DNA of 64,000 nt from Azospirillum sp. TSO35-2. GTDB taxonomy: Bacteria; Pseudomonadota; Alphaproteobacteria; Azospirillales; Azospirillaceae. A program made the translations under genes and the position numbers. Under the pieces are notes generated by a model. It had not been told where the DNA came from, ran no database searches, and was given only the letters and a program-made list of their open reading frames with translations. Below are positions 1 to 7,549 of this stretch, piece after piece. The stretch is from contig NZ_LGRA01000018.1 in NCBI RefSeq assembly GCF_003116095.1, positions 1,017,740 to 1,081,739 of the forward strand. Direction: 5' to 3'. Numbering within the stretch: the first letter of the stretch is position 1; every line of letters begins with the position of its first letter.

Positions 1-1
1 G

Positions 2-160
2 CTGGCCGGCCTGACGCTGCGCGCGCCCGGCGCCTATTACCTGACCTGGAACCGCAATCTCGCGATGGGCGATGCCGTGCGGACGGTCCGGGACTGGATC
101 GTCGGACAGGCCGCCGAAGAGACCGCCGCAGAGACCTCCGACGTGACCCGGACGGCGTGA
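2..160 (+). CDS. LysR-type transcriptional regulator, C-terminal end only
   Basis: This is the last 52 codons of a gene that begins before the window. The reading frame shows the end of the LysR effector-binding domain: a short AYYLTW strand, an aromatic/basic stretch, then a closing amphipathic helix (VRTVRDWIVGQ) and an Ala/Glu-rich tail. Substrate-binding domains of GcvA-like LysR regulators typically finish this way with a 'W-L' helix. The effector and target genes cannot be judged because the DNA-binding part is outside the window. No gene is seen between its stop and the remnant at 408. Confidence 0.6.
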   Translation: MAGLTLRAPGAYYLTWNRNLAMGDAVRTVRDWIVGQAAEETAAETSDVTRTA

Positions 161-407
161 GTTTTTCTCGACGCGCCGTCGATTTTTTTTCAGTCAGCCC
201 GATCCGCGATCATCCGGTAAGCTGCGCTCGAATGATGGAGCGGCCGGCAGAACGGCCGATGGCCTGAAGCCGATCGTCGGCGAACCGACCAGATCCGTCA
301 ATTCCCCACGCCCGCACGGCCTGCAAGCCGCCTTCAATGGACGCCGGCAAGCGGCACGTTGCGCCAAGAATCAACCGACAGGCCCCGCCCCTCCCGGAGC
401 ATCGACC

Positions 408-767
408 ATGTTGCATGATGCGGACATCCTCGCAGTCCTGACCGAACGCCGTCCGCTATCCGGCGCCGCACGACCTCGTGAACTCCAAGGTCGCCCACCA
501 GAGCGCCATCGTCGAGAAGGGCAACTGGGCGCTGGTCCGGGAGAACGACCGCGAGAGCCATCACTGCGCCGGCAACCATCCCGCCCTGTGCCGGACCTTC
601 CCGGAGGGCGCGCGCCTGATCGGCAACAGCGGCACCGGCTTCTGCGGACGCTGTCCGGCGAGGTCGACATGGTCCACGGCGGCGGTGTTTCCGACGAGGA
701 CATCGCCAAGGGCTGCATCCTCGCCTGCTGCTCCCGCCCAATCGGAAGCGTCAGCCTCGACATTTGA
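408..767 (+). pseudogene. Decayed glycine-betaine/stachydrine-type Rieske monooxygenase remnant (gbcA-gbcB-like)
   Basis: Two pieces in different frames are recognisable. Bases 454 to about 615 encode a stretch with the alpha-subunit iron-site signature of GbcA-type oxygenases (NWALVRENDRESHHC, then GNHPALC). It then joins a ferredoxin-like end with a CGRC pair. After a frame change near 650 the typical GbcB C-terminus follows (GEVDMVHGGGVSDEDIAKG, then ILACCSRP). The Rieske domain, most of the catalytic domain and the whole flavin reductase are missing, so this is an internally deleted fusion remnant and cannot function. GbcAB demethylates glycine betaine. Its presence beside a choline-sulfate locus suggests the strain once continued this route past betaine. 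Confidence 0.7.
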
Positions 768-796
768 CGGACTGGCCCCCTCTGGCGGATCAAGCG

Positions 797-2119
797 ATGC
801 TCCTCGTCCGACCGATCGTCTCGTTGCTCGTCGCGGTGTTCCTGATGATGGGCGGCACGGGAGCGCTGACGACGCTCGTCAGCGTCCGCCTGGATGCCGC
901 GGGCGCATCGCCCATCCTGCTCGGCGCCCTGACCGCCGCCTACTATCTGGGGCTGACGATCGGGTCGACGCAGGCATACCGGCTCGTTGGGCAGGTCGGC
1001 CATATTCGCGCCTTCAGCGCCTCCGCGACGGTTCTCGTTGCGGCGACGTTGGGACATGCCCTCGGAACCGACCCCCTGGCCTGGATCGCCCTTCGCCTGG
1101 TCGAGGGCTGCTGCATGGCCGGCCTGTTCGTCTGCATCGAAAGCTGGCTGAACCAGAGCGCCACGTCCAGCACACGCGGGCGGATCCTGGCCCTCTACAT
1201 GATCGCCCTTTATGGGGCCCAAGGGGCGGGCCAGTATCTGATGGTCGTCGACGATCCGCACGGCTTCAGGCAGTTCGTCCTGGTGTCGATCCTGATCTCC
1301 CTGGCCCTTCTCCCGGTGGCGCTGACCCGCAAGGCCCCGCCCCTCCTTCAAAAGCTGGCGCCCGTCCGCATCGGTCACCTCTATCGCGCAAGTCCGTTGG
1401 GATTTGCCGGCACGGTGATCAGCGGGTTGGTGGTCGGCGCCTTCTATGGGCTGGGTCCGGTCTATATCCGGCACCTGGGCTATGATCTCGGCCAGTCGGC
1501 GACCTTCGTCAGCGCCGCCATCGTCGGCGGCATGGTCCTCCAGTGGCCGTTCGGGAAGCTGTCGGACCTTCTCGACCGGCGGTTGGTCCTCGTCGGCCTG
1601 TTCGCCGCCCTGGTCGTCGTCAGCATCGGCATGACGATGCTTCCGCCGATTGGGTTCCTGCCGCTGGTCGGCGGCATCGCGCTGTTCGGCGGGATCATCT
1701 TCGCCATCTATCCGATCTGCGTCTCGCACACCAACGACTTCCTGACGTCGGCCGAGATGGTGCCCGCAAGCGGCGGCATGGTCCTGGGATTCTCGATGGG
1801 CGCCATCGCCGGCCCCTTCCTGGCCTCTCTGCTGATGGCAGCGTTCGAACAGGATGGGCTGTTCCTCTACTCGGCGCTGGTGGCGGCGGTCGCGCTGTCG
1901 TTCGCGCTCTGGCGCATGACGGTCCGGCCTCCGGTCCCCGTGGATCGGCGCCTCCCCTTCCTCCCACAGACCCCGATAGCAGCCCCTTTGGACGGTTCGA
2001 CAGCGGACGCTGGTGGAGGGACGGGCCGTGGAGGTGGCGCCTCGGCTCCGAATCAATGGCATCGCACCGACCTGGATGGACACGCCCCTGTGGCGACACC
2101 CCCTCCGGGAGGAGGTTGA
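797..2119 (+). CDS. MFS transporter, YcaD-like
   Basis: About 440 residues with the alternating hydrophobic segments of a 12-helix major facilitator. N-terminal helices begin at LLVRPIVSLLVAVFLMM, and basic loop motifs are visible after helix 2 (YRLVGQVGH) and in the second half (GKLSDLLDRR), the classic MFS loop signature. The overall pattern matches the YcaD subfamily, whose substrates are poorly defined. I chose the ATG at 797. An upstream TTG at 764 overlaps the oxygenase remnant and has no better ribosome site. The last 40 or so residues are low-complexity Gly/Ala/Pro and lie over an SDR fragment in another frame, so the original stop may have been lost and the tail read through. Confidence 0.75.
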   Translation: MLLVRPIVSLLVAVFLMMGGTGALTTLVSVRLDAAGASPILLGALTAAYYLGLTIGSTQAYRLVGQVGHIRAFSASATVLVAATLGHALGTDPLAWIALRLVEGCCMAGLFVCIESWLNQSATSSTRGRILALYMIALYGAQGAGQYLMVVDDPHGFRQFVLVSILISLALLPVALTRKAPPLLQKLAPVRIGHLYRASPLGFAGTVISGLVVGAFYGLGPVYIRHLGYDLGQSATFVSAAIVGGMVLQWPFGKLSDLLDRRLVLVGLFAALVVVSIGMTMLPPIGFLPLVGGIALFGGIIFAIYPICVSHTNDFLTSAEMVPASGGMVLGFSMGAIAGPFLASLLMAAFEQDGLFLYSALVAAVALSFALWRMTVRPPVPVDRRLPFLPQTPIAAPLDGSTADAGGGTGRGGGASAPNQWHRTDLDGHAPVATPPPGGG

Positions 2120-2138
2120 GAGAACACACGCACATGTC
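2004..2138 (+). pseudogene. Short-chain dehydrogenase C-terminal scrap
   Basis: In the frame offset from the transporter gene, about 40 codons read as the end of a short-chain dehydrogenase. An ELAP-like helix (AVEVAPRLRINGIAPTWMD) is followed by TPLWR, the usual 'R-x-N-x-(I/V)-A-P-x-x-x-x-T-P' region of SDRs. No Rossmann motif or catalytic Tyr-x-x-x-Lys is present, so this is a small remnant. It overlaps the low-complexity tail of the MFS gene, which implies a deletion joined the two. It is not a copy of the intact SDR at 13900, whose equivalent segment differs. Confidence 0.5.
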
Positions 2139-2200
2139 GCGGACACGTGGGCTGGTGACGCAGGCAAGCATCTCCCGCCGGCGTCACCAAGTCGGCGGCG

Positions 2201-2228
2201 CCCTCCGGCCTCATCGCAAGCCGGAGGG
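2201..2228 (-). terminator. Candidate stem-loop at the end of the betC-choX operon
   Basis: CCCTCCGGC (2201-2209) pairs with GCCGGAGGG (2220-2228), giving a perfect 9-bp GC stem with a 10-base loop. It overlaps the stop codon of the 35-codon gene at 2211. No U-tract follows on the minus strand, so it could equally be an mRNA-stabilising hairpin. Confidence 0.35.
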
Positions 2229-2318
2229 GCCCCGCATGTAGTGGCGTTCGGGCCGGTAGGCCGGCCGGAACCAGGACGGAAAGCGGGCCCGGATCCATGC
2301 GCGCAACGCCGCCAGCAT
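2211..2318 (-). CDS. 35-residue Arg/aromatic-rich small protein downstream of choX
   Basis: A short gene with a very good ribosome-binding site (AAGGAGG, 9 bases before the ATG) lies 29 bp after the choX stop on the same strand, so it is probably the last gene of the betC-choX operon. The product is basic and aromatic: an N-terminal amphipathic helix (MLAALRAWIRARF) is followed by PSWFRPAYRPERHYMRGP. There is no signal peptide or clear membrane span. I do not recognise a family. The strong Shine-Dalgarno and operon position support real translation. It could be a small membrane-surface or regulatory peptide, but no function can be assigned. Confidence 0.55.
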   Translation of the reverse strand: MLAALRAWIRARFPSWFRPAYRPERHYMRGPSGLR

Positions 2319-2347
2319 GGCTGTTTGCCTCCTTGTGCTCGGTTGCC

Positions 2348-3349
2348 TCACTTCAGGCCCAACGCCGCGCGCACCGCCGGGGCGGCGTCCTTGCCGTCGC
2401 GGGTCGACACGCCGGCCAGCCAGGGGCCGAGGAGGTCGGGATGCGCCTTCAGGTAGCCGGCCGCGGCGTCCTTGGGCGCCTTCTTGTCGTCGGTGATGGC
2501 GGCCATGATCTCGTTCTCCATCCCGACGGTGAAGGTGAGCTGGCCGAACAGGCGGTGGACATTCGTGCAGTCGTTGCCGTAGCCGCGCCGGGACAGGGTG
2601 TTGACCGTGGTGCTGCCGTAGTTCGGGCCGAAATAGGCGTCGCCGCCGCTGAGATAGGTCATGTCGATCCGGGTGTTCATCGGGTGCGGCTGCCAGCCGA
2701 GGAAGACCACCCAATCCTTGCTGCGCGTCCGGCGCAGCGCCTGTGTCAGCATCCCCTGCTCGCTCGATTCGACCAGGGTCCAGCCCTCCAGCCCGAAATC
2801 CTTCTTGTCGAGCATGCGCTGGATGTTCTGGTTCGCCGGCGCGCCCGGCTCGATCCCGTAGATCTTCTTTTCGAACCGGTCGCCGAAACGGGCGAGGTCG
2901 GCAAAGCTGTGCACGCCGGCATCGGCCACCGCGGTCGGCACCGCCAGGGTGAATTTGGCGTTCTCCAGGTTCGGGCGCACGATCTCGACCGCATTCTCGG
3001 TGATCAGCTTGTCGAGGAAGCCGGATTGGGCCGGCATCCAGTTGCCGAGGAAGACATCGATCTGCCCGGTCTTCAGCCCCTGGAAGATGATCGGGACGGC
3101 GACCGTCTCGACCTTCTGCTGGTAGCCCAGCGCGCCCAGCAGCGTTCCCGCCACCGCATTGGTCGCGGTGATGTCCGTCCAGCCGGGATCGGCCATCCTC
3201 ACCGTCTGGCAACTGGCCGGTTCCGCCGCCGATGCCGCCGACACGACCGCGGTCATCCCGATCGCGGCCATCAGGCCGGCCAACGCCTTATGCCTGATCG
3301 CCGCACGCCCGATCGCCATTCCGCCCATCGCAACCCCCAGTGCACGCAT
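2348..3349 (-). CDS. choX: Choline/betaine ABC transporter substrate-binding protein (ChoX type)
   Basis: 333 residues. A cleavable signal peptide ends near an AASAAEPASC segment, and an OpuAC/ProX-type periplasmic binding domain follows. Recognisable blocks are GWTDITATNAVAG, the TGQIDVFLGNWMP strand-helix, and WVVFLGWQPHPMN, whose aromatic residues typically form the quaternary-ammonium cage. The start at 3349 is backed by AGGAGGG 6-8 bases upstream. Longer in-frame extensions have no such site. It lies 58 bp downstream of betC on the same strand, and the pairing betC-choX is standard for choline-sulfate use: ChoX binds choline and delivers it to the ChoWV permease/ATPase. No choW or choV is in this window, so the permease must be encoded elsewhere. 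Confidence 0.88.
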   Translation of the reverse strand: MRALGVAMGGMAIGRAAIRHKALAGLMAAIGMTAVVSAASAAEPASCQTVRMADPGWTDITATNAVAGTLLGALGYQQKVETVAVPIIFQGLKTGQIDVFLGNWMPAQSGFLDKLITENAVEIVRPNLENAKFTLAVPTAVADAGVHSFADLARFGDRFEKKIYGIEPGAPANQNIQRMLDKKDFGLEGWTLVESSEQGMLTQALRRTRSKDWVVFLGWQPHPMNTRIDMTYLSGGDAYFGPNYGSTTVNTLSRRGYGNDCTNVHRLFGQLTFTVGMENEIMAAITDDKKAPKDAAAGYLKAHPDLLGPWLAGVSTRDGKDAAPAVRAALGLK

Positions 3350-3407
3350 GCTGCTGTCCCTCCTGTCGGGTGGTGGTGGTCGACGTCCGGTGCGCCGGCG
3401 CGCCGTC

Positions 3408-4964
3408 TCAGTGCGCCGGGGCGCCGGGGCGCGGGAAGCGCGCCATGGCTTCCAGATCGTCGAGATCCAGATGGTTGCGCATATAGCTGGTGCCGGCGTC
3501 GGTGAAGGGCTGGAAATCCCAGGGGCGGTGCCGCCCCTGCCGCAGCGCATCGGCCACCAGGAGCCGCCGCTGCTGGCTGGCGACGACCTCCCCGTGCAGG
3601 CGCGTCAGGTCCCAGCGCTGCTCCACCTCGGCGCGGTAGCGTCGTACGGTATCGGCCGCCACCGCATCAACGACCGGCTGCTCCGCCCGGTTCACCAGCT
3701 CGTCCGGATCGCTGGACAAGTCGTAGAGCTGGTCGGGATCGGCCGGCGAATGGATGAATTTGTCGCGGCCGCGTCGGATCATCACGATGGGGGCGACCGC
3801 CCCTTCGGCCAGATACTCGCCGATCACCTCGTCGTGGCCGCCGCTGCGCTGCAGGTGTGGCAGCAGGCTGCGCCCGTCGATCGGCGTCCGCCAGCTTGGC
3901 GCCGCCCCGTCATGGGCGAAATCGACCAGGGTCGGCAGCAGATCCATCGACGAGACCGAAGCGGCGACCCGCCCGGCCGGGAACCAGCCCGGCGCCCGGA
4001 TGATCAGCGGGATGCGGCAGGCGGACTCGAAGAAGCTCATCTTGTACCACAGCCCGCGTTCGCCCAGCATGTCGCCGTGGTCGGACAGCAGGACGATGAC
4101 GGTGTCCTCGGCCAGCCCGGTTTCCTCCAGCACGCCCAGCAGCCGGCCGATCTGGTCGTCCACATAGGCGACGGCGCCGTAATAGGCACGACGGGCGTTG
4201 CGGATCTGCCGTTCGCTGAGCGGCATCTCGTCCATCGCACAGACATGGCGCAGGCGCCGCGAATGCGGGTCCATCGCGTCCGGCGCCAGGGTGACGCGCG
4301 GCAGCGGCACCTCCGCGTCGGTGTGGCGGTTCCAGTAGCGCTCGGTGATGGCGTAGGGGTCGTGCGGATGGGTCAGCGACACCACGAAGCCGAAGGGCCG
4401 CTCCCGCCGGCCGCGGGCGAGGTCGTACAGCTTGCGCTCCGCAGTGAAGACCACCTCCTCGTCGAAGTCGAGCTGATTGGTGCGCAGGCAGGGGCCGGCG
4501 TCGCGCACCGAACTCATGTTGTGATACCAGCTCGGCCGCTCCTCGGGCCGGGTCCAGTCCGGCGTCCAACCGAAGTCGGCCGGATAGATGTCGGTGGTCA
4601 GCCGTTCCTCGAAGCCGTGAAGCTGGTCGGCCCCGCAGAAATGCATCTTGCCGGACAGGATGGTCTGGTAGCCGGCCAGCCGCAGGTAATGGGCAAAGGT
4701 GGGGACGGCGGAGGGCAATTCGGCGGCGTTGTCGTAGCCGCCGATCGCCGAGGGCAACCGCCCCGACAGGAAGACATAGCGCGAGGGGGCGCAGAGCGGG
4801 CTGTTGCAATAGGCGCTGTCGAACACCACTGCGCCGTCCGCCAGCCGGTCGATGTGCGGTGTCCGCACCGTCGGGTTGCCATAGGCACCGAGCGCCTGCG
4901 GGATCAACTGGTCGGCCATCAGGACGAGGATGTTGGGACGCCGTGCCATATCCGTCTGCTTCAT
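3408..4964 (-). CDS. betC: Choline-sulfatase
   Basis: 518 residues of the type I sulfatase/alkaline phosphatase fold. The sulfatase signature CAPSR is at residues 58-62, so Cys58 would be converted to formylglycine. The N-terminal metal site is MADQ at 16-19, and further Ca-binding/active-site motifs are GKMHFCG and LSDHGDMLGE. The choline-sulfatase-specific C-terminal segment ends in DLDDLEAMARFPRPG. It hydrolyses choline-O-sulfate to choline and sulfate in the cytoplasm. No signal peptide is seen. A second in-frame ATG at 4949 (MARRPNIL) is a possible alternative start. It is the first gene of betC-choX and diverges from a LysR regulator of the choline-sulfate type, as in rhizobia and Azospirillum relatives. 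Confidence 0.93.
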   Translation of the reverse strand: MKQTDMARRPNILVLMADQLIPQALGAYGNPTVRTPHIDRLADGAVVFDSAYCNSPLCAPSRYVFLSGRLPSAIGGYDNAAELPSAVPTFAHYLRLAGYQTILSGKMHFCGADQLHGFEERLTTDIYPADFGWTPDWTRPEERPSWYHNMSSVRDAGPCLRTNQLDFDEEVVFTAERKLYDLARGRRERPFGFVVSLTHPHDPYAITERYWNRHTDAEVPLPRVTLAPDAMDPHSRRLRHVCAMDEMPLSERQIRNARRAYYGAVAYVDDQIGRLLGVLEETGLAEDTVIVLLSDHGDMLGERGLWYKMSFFESACRIPLIIRAPGWFPAGRVAASVSSMDLLPTLVDFAHDGAAPSWRTPIDGRSLLPHLQRSGGHDEVIGEYLAEGAVAPIVMIRRGRDKFIHSPADPDQLYDLSSDPDELVNRAEQPVVDAVAADTVRRYRAEVEQRWDLTRLHGEVVASQQRRLLVADALRQGRHRPWDFQPFTDAGTSYMRNHLDLDDLEAMARFPRPGAPAH

Positions 4965-5052
4965 ACCGTTTGTGGACAGACTGTTCGATGAGGATAGAAT
5001 TCACGCACCCGACAGCGGTCGTGAAGCCCCTGTCTGATCATATCGGTATGAA
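4960..5052. promoter_or_regulatory. Shared betC / LysR divergent control region with inverted repeats
   Basis: Two nested dyads are seen in the 96-bp divergent gap. TTCATACCG (4960-4968) is perfectly repeated in inverse as CGGTATGAA (5044-5052). Between them TTCACG (5000-5005) pairs with CGTGAA (5020-5025), separated by 14 bases. LysR regulators usually bind such dyads in the gap between themselves and the genes they control, so the inner dyad is a plausible operator. The outer arms overlap the betC start and the ribosome site of the LysR gene. Confidence 0.4.
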
Positions 5053-5060
5053 AGGTGCTC

Positions 5061-6014
5061 ATGGGAAAGGACCGCCTGCCGCCGCTGCGCACCCTGCTTT
5101 TCTTCGAGGCGGCCGGCCGGCTGCTCAGCTTCAGCGCCGCCGCCCGCGAGCTTGCCTGCACCCAGTCGGCCGTCAGCCATCAGATCGGCTGGCTGGAGGC
5201 GGATCTGGGGACGGCACTGTTCCGCCGCCTTCACCGCGGGGTCGCGCTGACGCCGGACGGCGTGCGGCTCTATGAGGCGACGCGCGAGGCACTGGACGGC
5301 ATCGGCGATGCGGTGACCCGCATCCGTGACCGGCAGCGGCCGGGCGTGCTGAACGTCGCCACCGATTTCGGCTTCGCCGCCGGCTGGTTGCTGCCGCGCC
5401 TCGGTGCCCTGCGCCAGCTTTTGCCCGAGTTGGACGTGCGGATCGTGACGATGCAGAACGCGATCGACCTGCGCCGCGAGGCGGCGGACATCGCCATCAC
5501 CTTCGGCCACGGCCATTGGCCCGGCTGCGAGGCGGAACTCCTGTTCCCCGAACGGGTCCTGCCGGTCTGCAGCCCCGCCTTCCGGGCGAGCCGCACCCCG
5601 TTCGTCGCCAGGGCCGCCGCTGGCACCGCCGCCGACCCGGCCGATCTGGCGTCCCTGCCGCTCCTGCATCTGGAAAGCGTCGGGCCGGCCGCCTGGTTGT
5701 CCTGGGGAGACTGGTTCACCCTGCACGGGCTGGCGGTGCCGGCCGGCGGCCAGGACCTGACCTTCAACAATTACCCGCTGGTCCTGCAGGCCGCCCTGAT
5801 GGGCCAGGGGGTGGCGCTGGGCTGGAGCCCGCTGATCGACGAGCTGATGCGGGACGGGCATCTGGTCGCCCTGCTCGACCGGCCGGTTCAGACGGAACGG
5901 GGCTATTTCCTCGTCATCGCCAGCCGGCGGAAGCCGGATGAGCGTCGCGACCGCTTCCGCCGCTGGGTGGTCGAGGAAAGTCGCCGGGACGATGGCCGCA
6001 GGGACAGCGATTAG
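5061..6014 (+). CDS. LysR-type regulator of choline-sulfate utilisation
   Basis: 317 residues. The N-terminal winged helix-turn-helix is typical (LLFFEAAGRLLSFSAAARELACTQSAVSHQIGWLE), followed by the two-lobed effector domain (LRREAADIAITFGHGHWPG in lobe 1 and QGVALGWSPLIDELM near the end). The closest family is the choline-sulfate utilisation regulator that sits divergently from betC. It presumably activates betC-choX on sensing choline-O-sulfate or choline. The start at ATG 5061 is preferred because AAAGG lies 5 bases upstream. GTG 5055 is possible. Its stop falls against the IS3 remnant, so the last few residues may differ from the original C-terminus. Confidence 0.85.
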   Translation: MGKDRLPPLRTLLFFEAAGRLLSFSAAARELACTQSAVSHQIGWLEADLGTALFRRLHRGVALTPDGVRLYEATREALDGIGDAVTRIRDRQRPGVLNVATDFGFAAGWLLPRLGALRQLLPELDVRIVTMQNAIDLRREAADIAITFGHGHWPGCEAELLFPERVLPVCSPAFRASRTPFVARAAAGTAADPADLASLPLLHLESVGPAAWLSWGDWFTLHGLAVPAGGQDLTFNNYPLVLQAALMGQGVALGWSPLIDELMRDGHLVALLDRPVQTERGYFLVIASRRKPDERRDRFRRWVVEESRRDDGRRDSD

Positions 6015-6017
6015 CCG

Positions 6018-6341
6018 CCTCGCGACGTTCGTGAAATCGGCCCCCCACAAGGCATACATCCCAGAGCCGCCCGTTGAAGCTTTCCACGAAGCCATTCTGC
6101 GCTTCTTCAGCCGCCGCGCCTCGGAAACCTCCAGCCCACCATACTTGGCCTTCCAGGTGTAGAAGGTCGCTTGGCTGATCCCATGCCGGCGGCACACACG
6201 TCCGCCGGCTTCTGACCAGCCTCCTGCTCCTTCAGCATGCCGATGATCTGCTCCCCGCTGCACCGGCTGCGTCTTACGCGTCCGTCGCCTCCCGATGACG
6301 GACGCTCCCCAGTGCTGGAGGAATTATCCGGTTTCAGGTCA
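6018..6341 (-). mobile_element. IS3-family insertion sequence remnant (internally deleted)
   Basis: The minus strand starts with a terminal sequence TGACCTGAAACC (6341-6330), typical of IS3-group ends. The start of OrfA follows (SGEQIIGMLKEQEAGQKPAD). After a 2-base frameshift the helix-turn-helix continues (VCRRHGISQATFYTWKAKYGG, then LEVSEARRLKK). It is fused directly to the end of OrfB (NGFVESFNGRLWDVCL), so about 250 codons including most of the DDE core are deleted. It is dead. It lies at the boundary between the choline-sulfate locus and the amino-acid binding protein gene. Confidence 0.75.
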
Positions 6342-6394
6342 GAGCTGCGGCACCCGGCCGTGCAATCCGGAGGTGTGGAGGTCCAGCGTCGGCG

Positions 6395-7234
6395 TCACCG
6401 GACTGTAACGTCGTAGCCGAAATGCTGCTGGCTGAGCTTCGCGATCGTGCCGTCCTTGTTGGCGTCGGCAATCGCCTTGTCGAAGCGGTCCTTCAGCTCG
6501 GCATCGGTCTTGCGCAGCCCGACGCCCATGCCTTCACCCAGAACGCCGCGCGTCATGGTCGGGCCGACCAGCGTCATGCTGTCCTTGCCCATGCTGCGGA
6601 TGATCGCTTCGATCGGCGAGCGGTCACCGAAGATCGCATCCACCCGGCCGGCGGCCAGATCCATGGCGGCATTGTCGATCTTGTCGTAGCTGCGCACCGC
6701 CACGTCCGGCAGATGCTTTTCCAGGAAGTCGACCTGGATGGTCGAGGTCTGGACCCCCACCGCCTTACCCTTCAGCAGCTCCGCCAGCTTGGCGAGCGCT
6801 GCCTTGCTGCCGGCTTCGTCGGCGAGGTCCAGGCGGTCGGCGCCGAAGGCGGCGCCGTTCAGCTTGGAGGATTTCAACACGGCGAAGGTGGACTGCTCGG
6901 TGCCGTAGGGACCAGCGAAGGCAATGACCTTCTTGCGTTCGTCGGTGATGGTCATGCCGGCCATGATGGCGTCGATCTTGCCCTGCTGCAGTGACGGTAT
7001 CATGCCGTCCCAATCCTGGGCGATCAGCTCGCACTCCGCTTCCATGCGCTTGCACAGGTCCCAGGCGAGGTCGATTTCGAAGCCGACCAGCTTGCCCGAC
7101 GAATCCATGCCGTTCCACGGGGCGAAGGAGCCTTCCGATGCGATGCGGATCTTCTTCGCGTCCTTGGCCATCGCCAGATCGGCGGCTCCGGTCGCCAGGG
7201 CGCCCAGCACCAGCGCCAAAAGGATCTTCTTCAT
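6395..7234 (-). CDS. Amino-acid ABC transporter periplasmic binding protein (Lys/Arg/ornithine/opine type)
   Basis: 279 residues with a clean signal peptide (MKKILLALVLGALATGAADLAMA) and a family 3 solute-binding fold. Visible landmarks are GSFAPWNGMDSSGKLVGFEIDL, the hinge-proximal MAGMTITDERKKVIAFAGPY, and the C-terminal lobe GRVDAIFGDRSPIEAI. The pattern resembles ArgT/HisJ and the octopine/nopaline-binding proteins OccT/NocT. No permease or ATPase gene is adjacent, so it either serves a transporter encoded elsewhere or feeds the chemoreceptor gene just upstream on the same strand. AGGAA precedes the start. Confidence 0.82.
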   Translation of the reverse strand: MKKILLALVLGALATGAADLAMAKDAKKIRIASEGSFAPWNGMDSSGKLVGFEIDLAWDLCKRMEAECELIAQDWDGMIPSLQQGKIDAIMAGMTITDERKKVIAFAGPYGTEQSTFAVLKSSKLNGAAFGADRLDLADEAGSKAALAKLAELLKGKAVGVQTSTIQVDFLEKHLPDVAVRSYDKIDNAAMDLAAGRVDAIFGDRSPIEAIIRSMGKDSMTLVGPTMTRGVLGEGMGVGLRKTDAELKDRFDKAIADANKDGTIAKLSQQHFGYDVTVR

Positions 7235-7549
7235 TGGTTTGGATTCCTGTTTTCGTTTGTCCGCTCAGGGCCGGCCCTTGTGATCTGTACCGGCCGCGAA
7301 GCGACGGACTTTGGCACATGCGTCCGTCGACCGTCATCCTCGCGAACGCGAAAGTCCCTGCGCTTCCGTGGCGCACCCCCGTTGGCGCGGCGGGAGGCGT
7401 CCGGCCATTCCAACAGGCGCCTGCTGACCCGATCGGAAATATTCCGCCAGCAGAGGCCGAGCGACGTTATTATGCTGACCGGAAGCCGATGCCCACAGCA
7501 GCATGACTCACAAACAATGGCCGCCGACAATCTCGGAGCGGTTCATTGT
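7235..7549. other. 315-bp intergenic region, no gene seen
   Basis: This spacer separates the chemoreceptor stop from the binding-protein start, both on the minus strand. No conserved protein-like frame, strong hairpin or T-run was found. It presumably holds the promoter of the binding-protein gene, but no clear -35/-10 pair could be picked. Confidence 0.5.

Noticed and set aside
371-2167. A 598-codon minus-strand frame at the start of the window
   Set aside because: It overlaps the gbcAB remnant and the MFS gene. The product is charged low-complexity sequence typical of GC-rich antisense frames.
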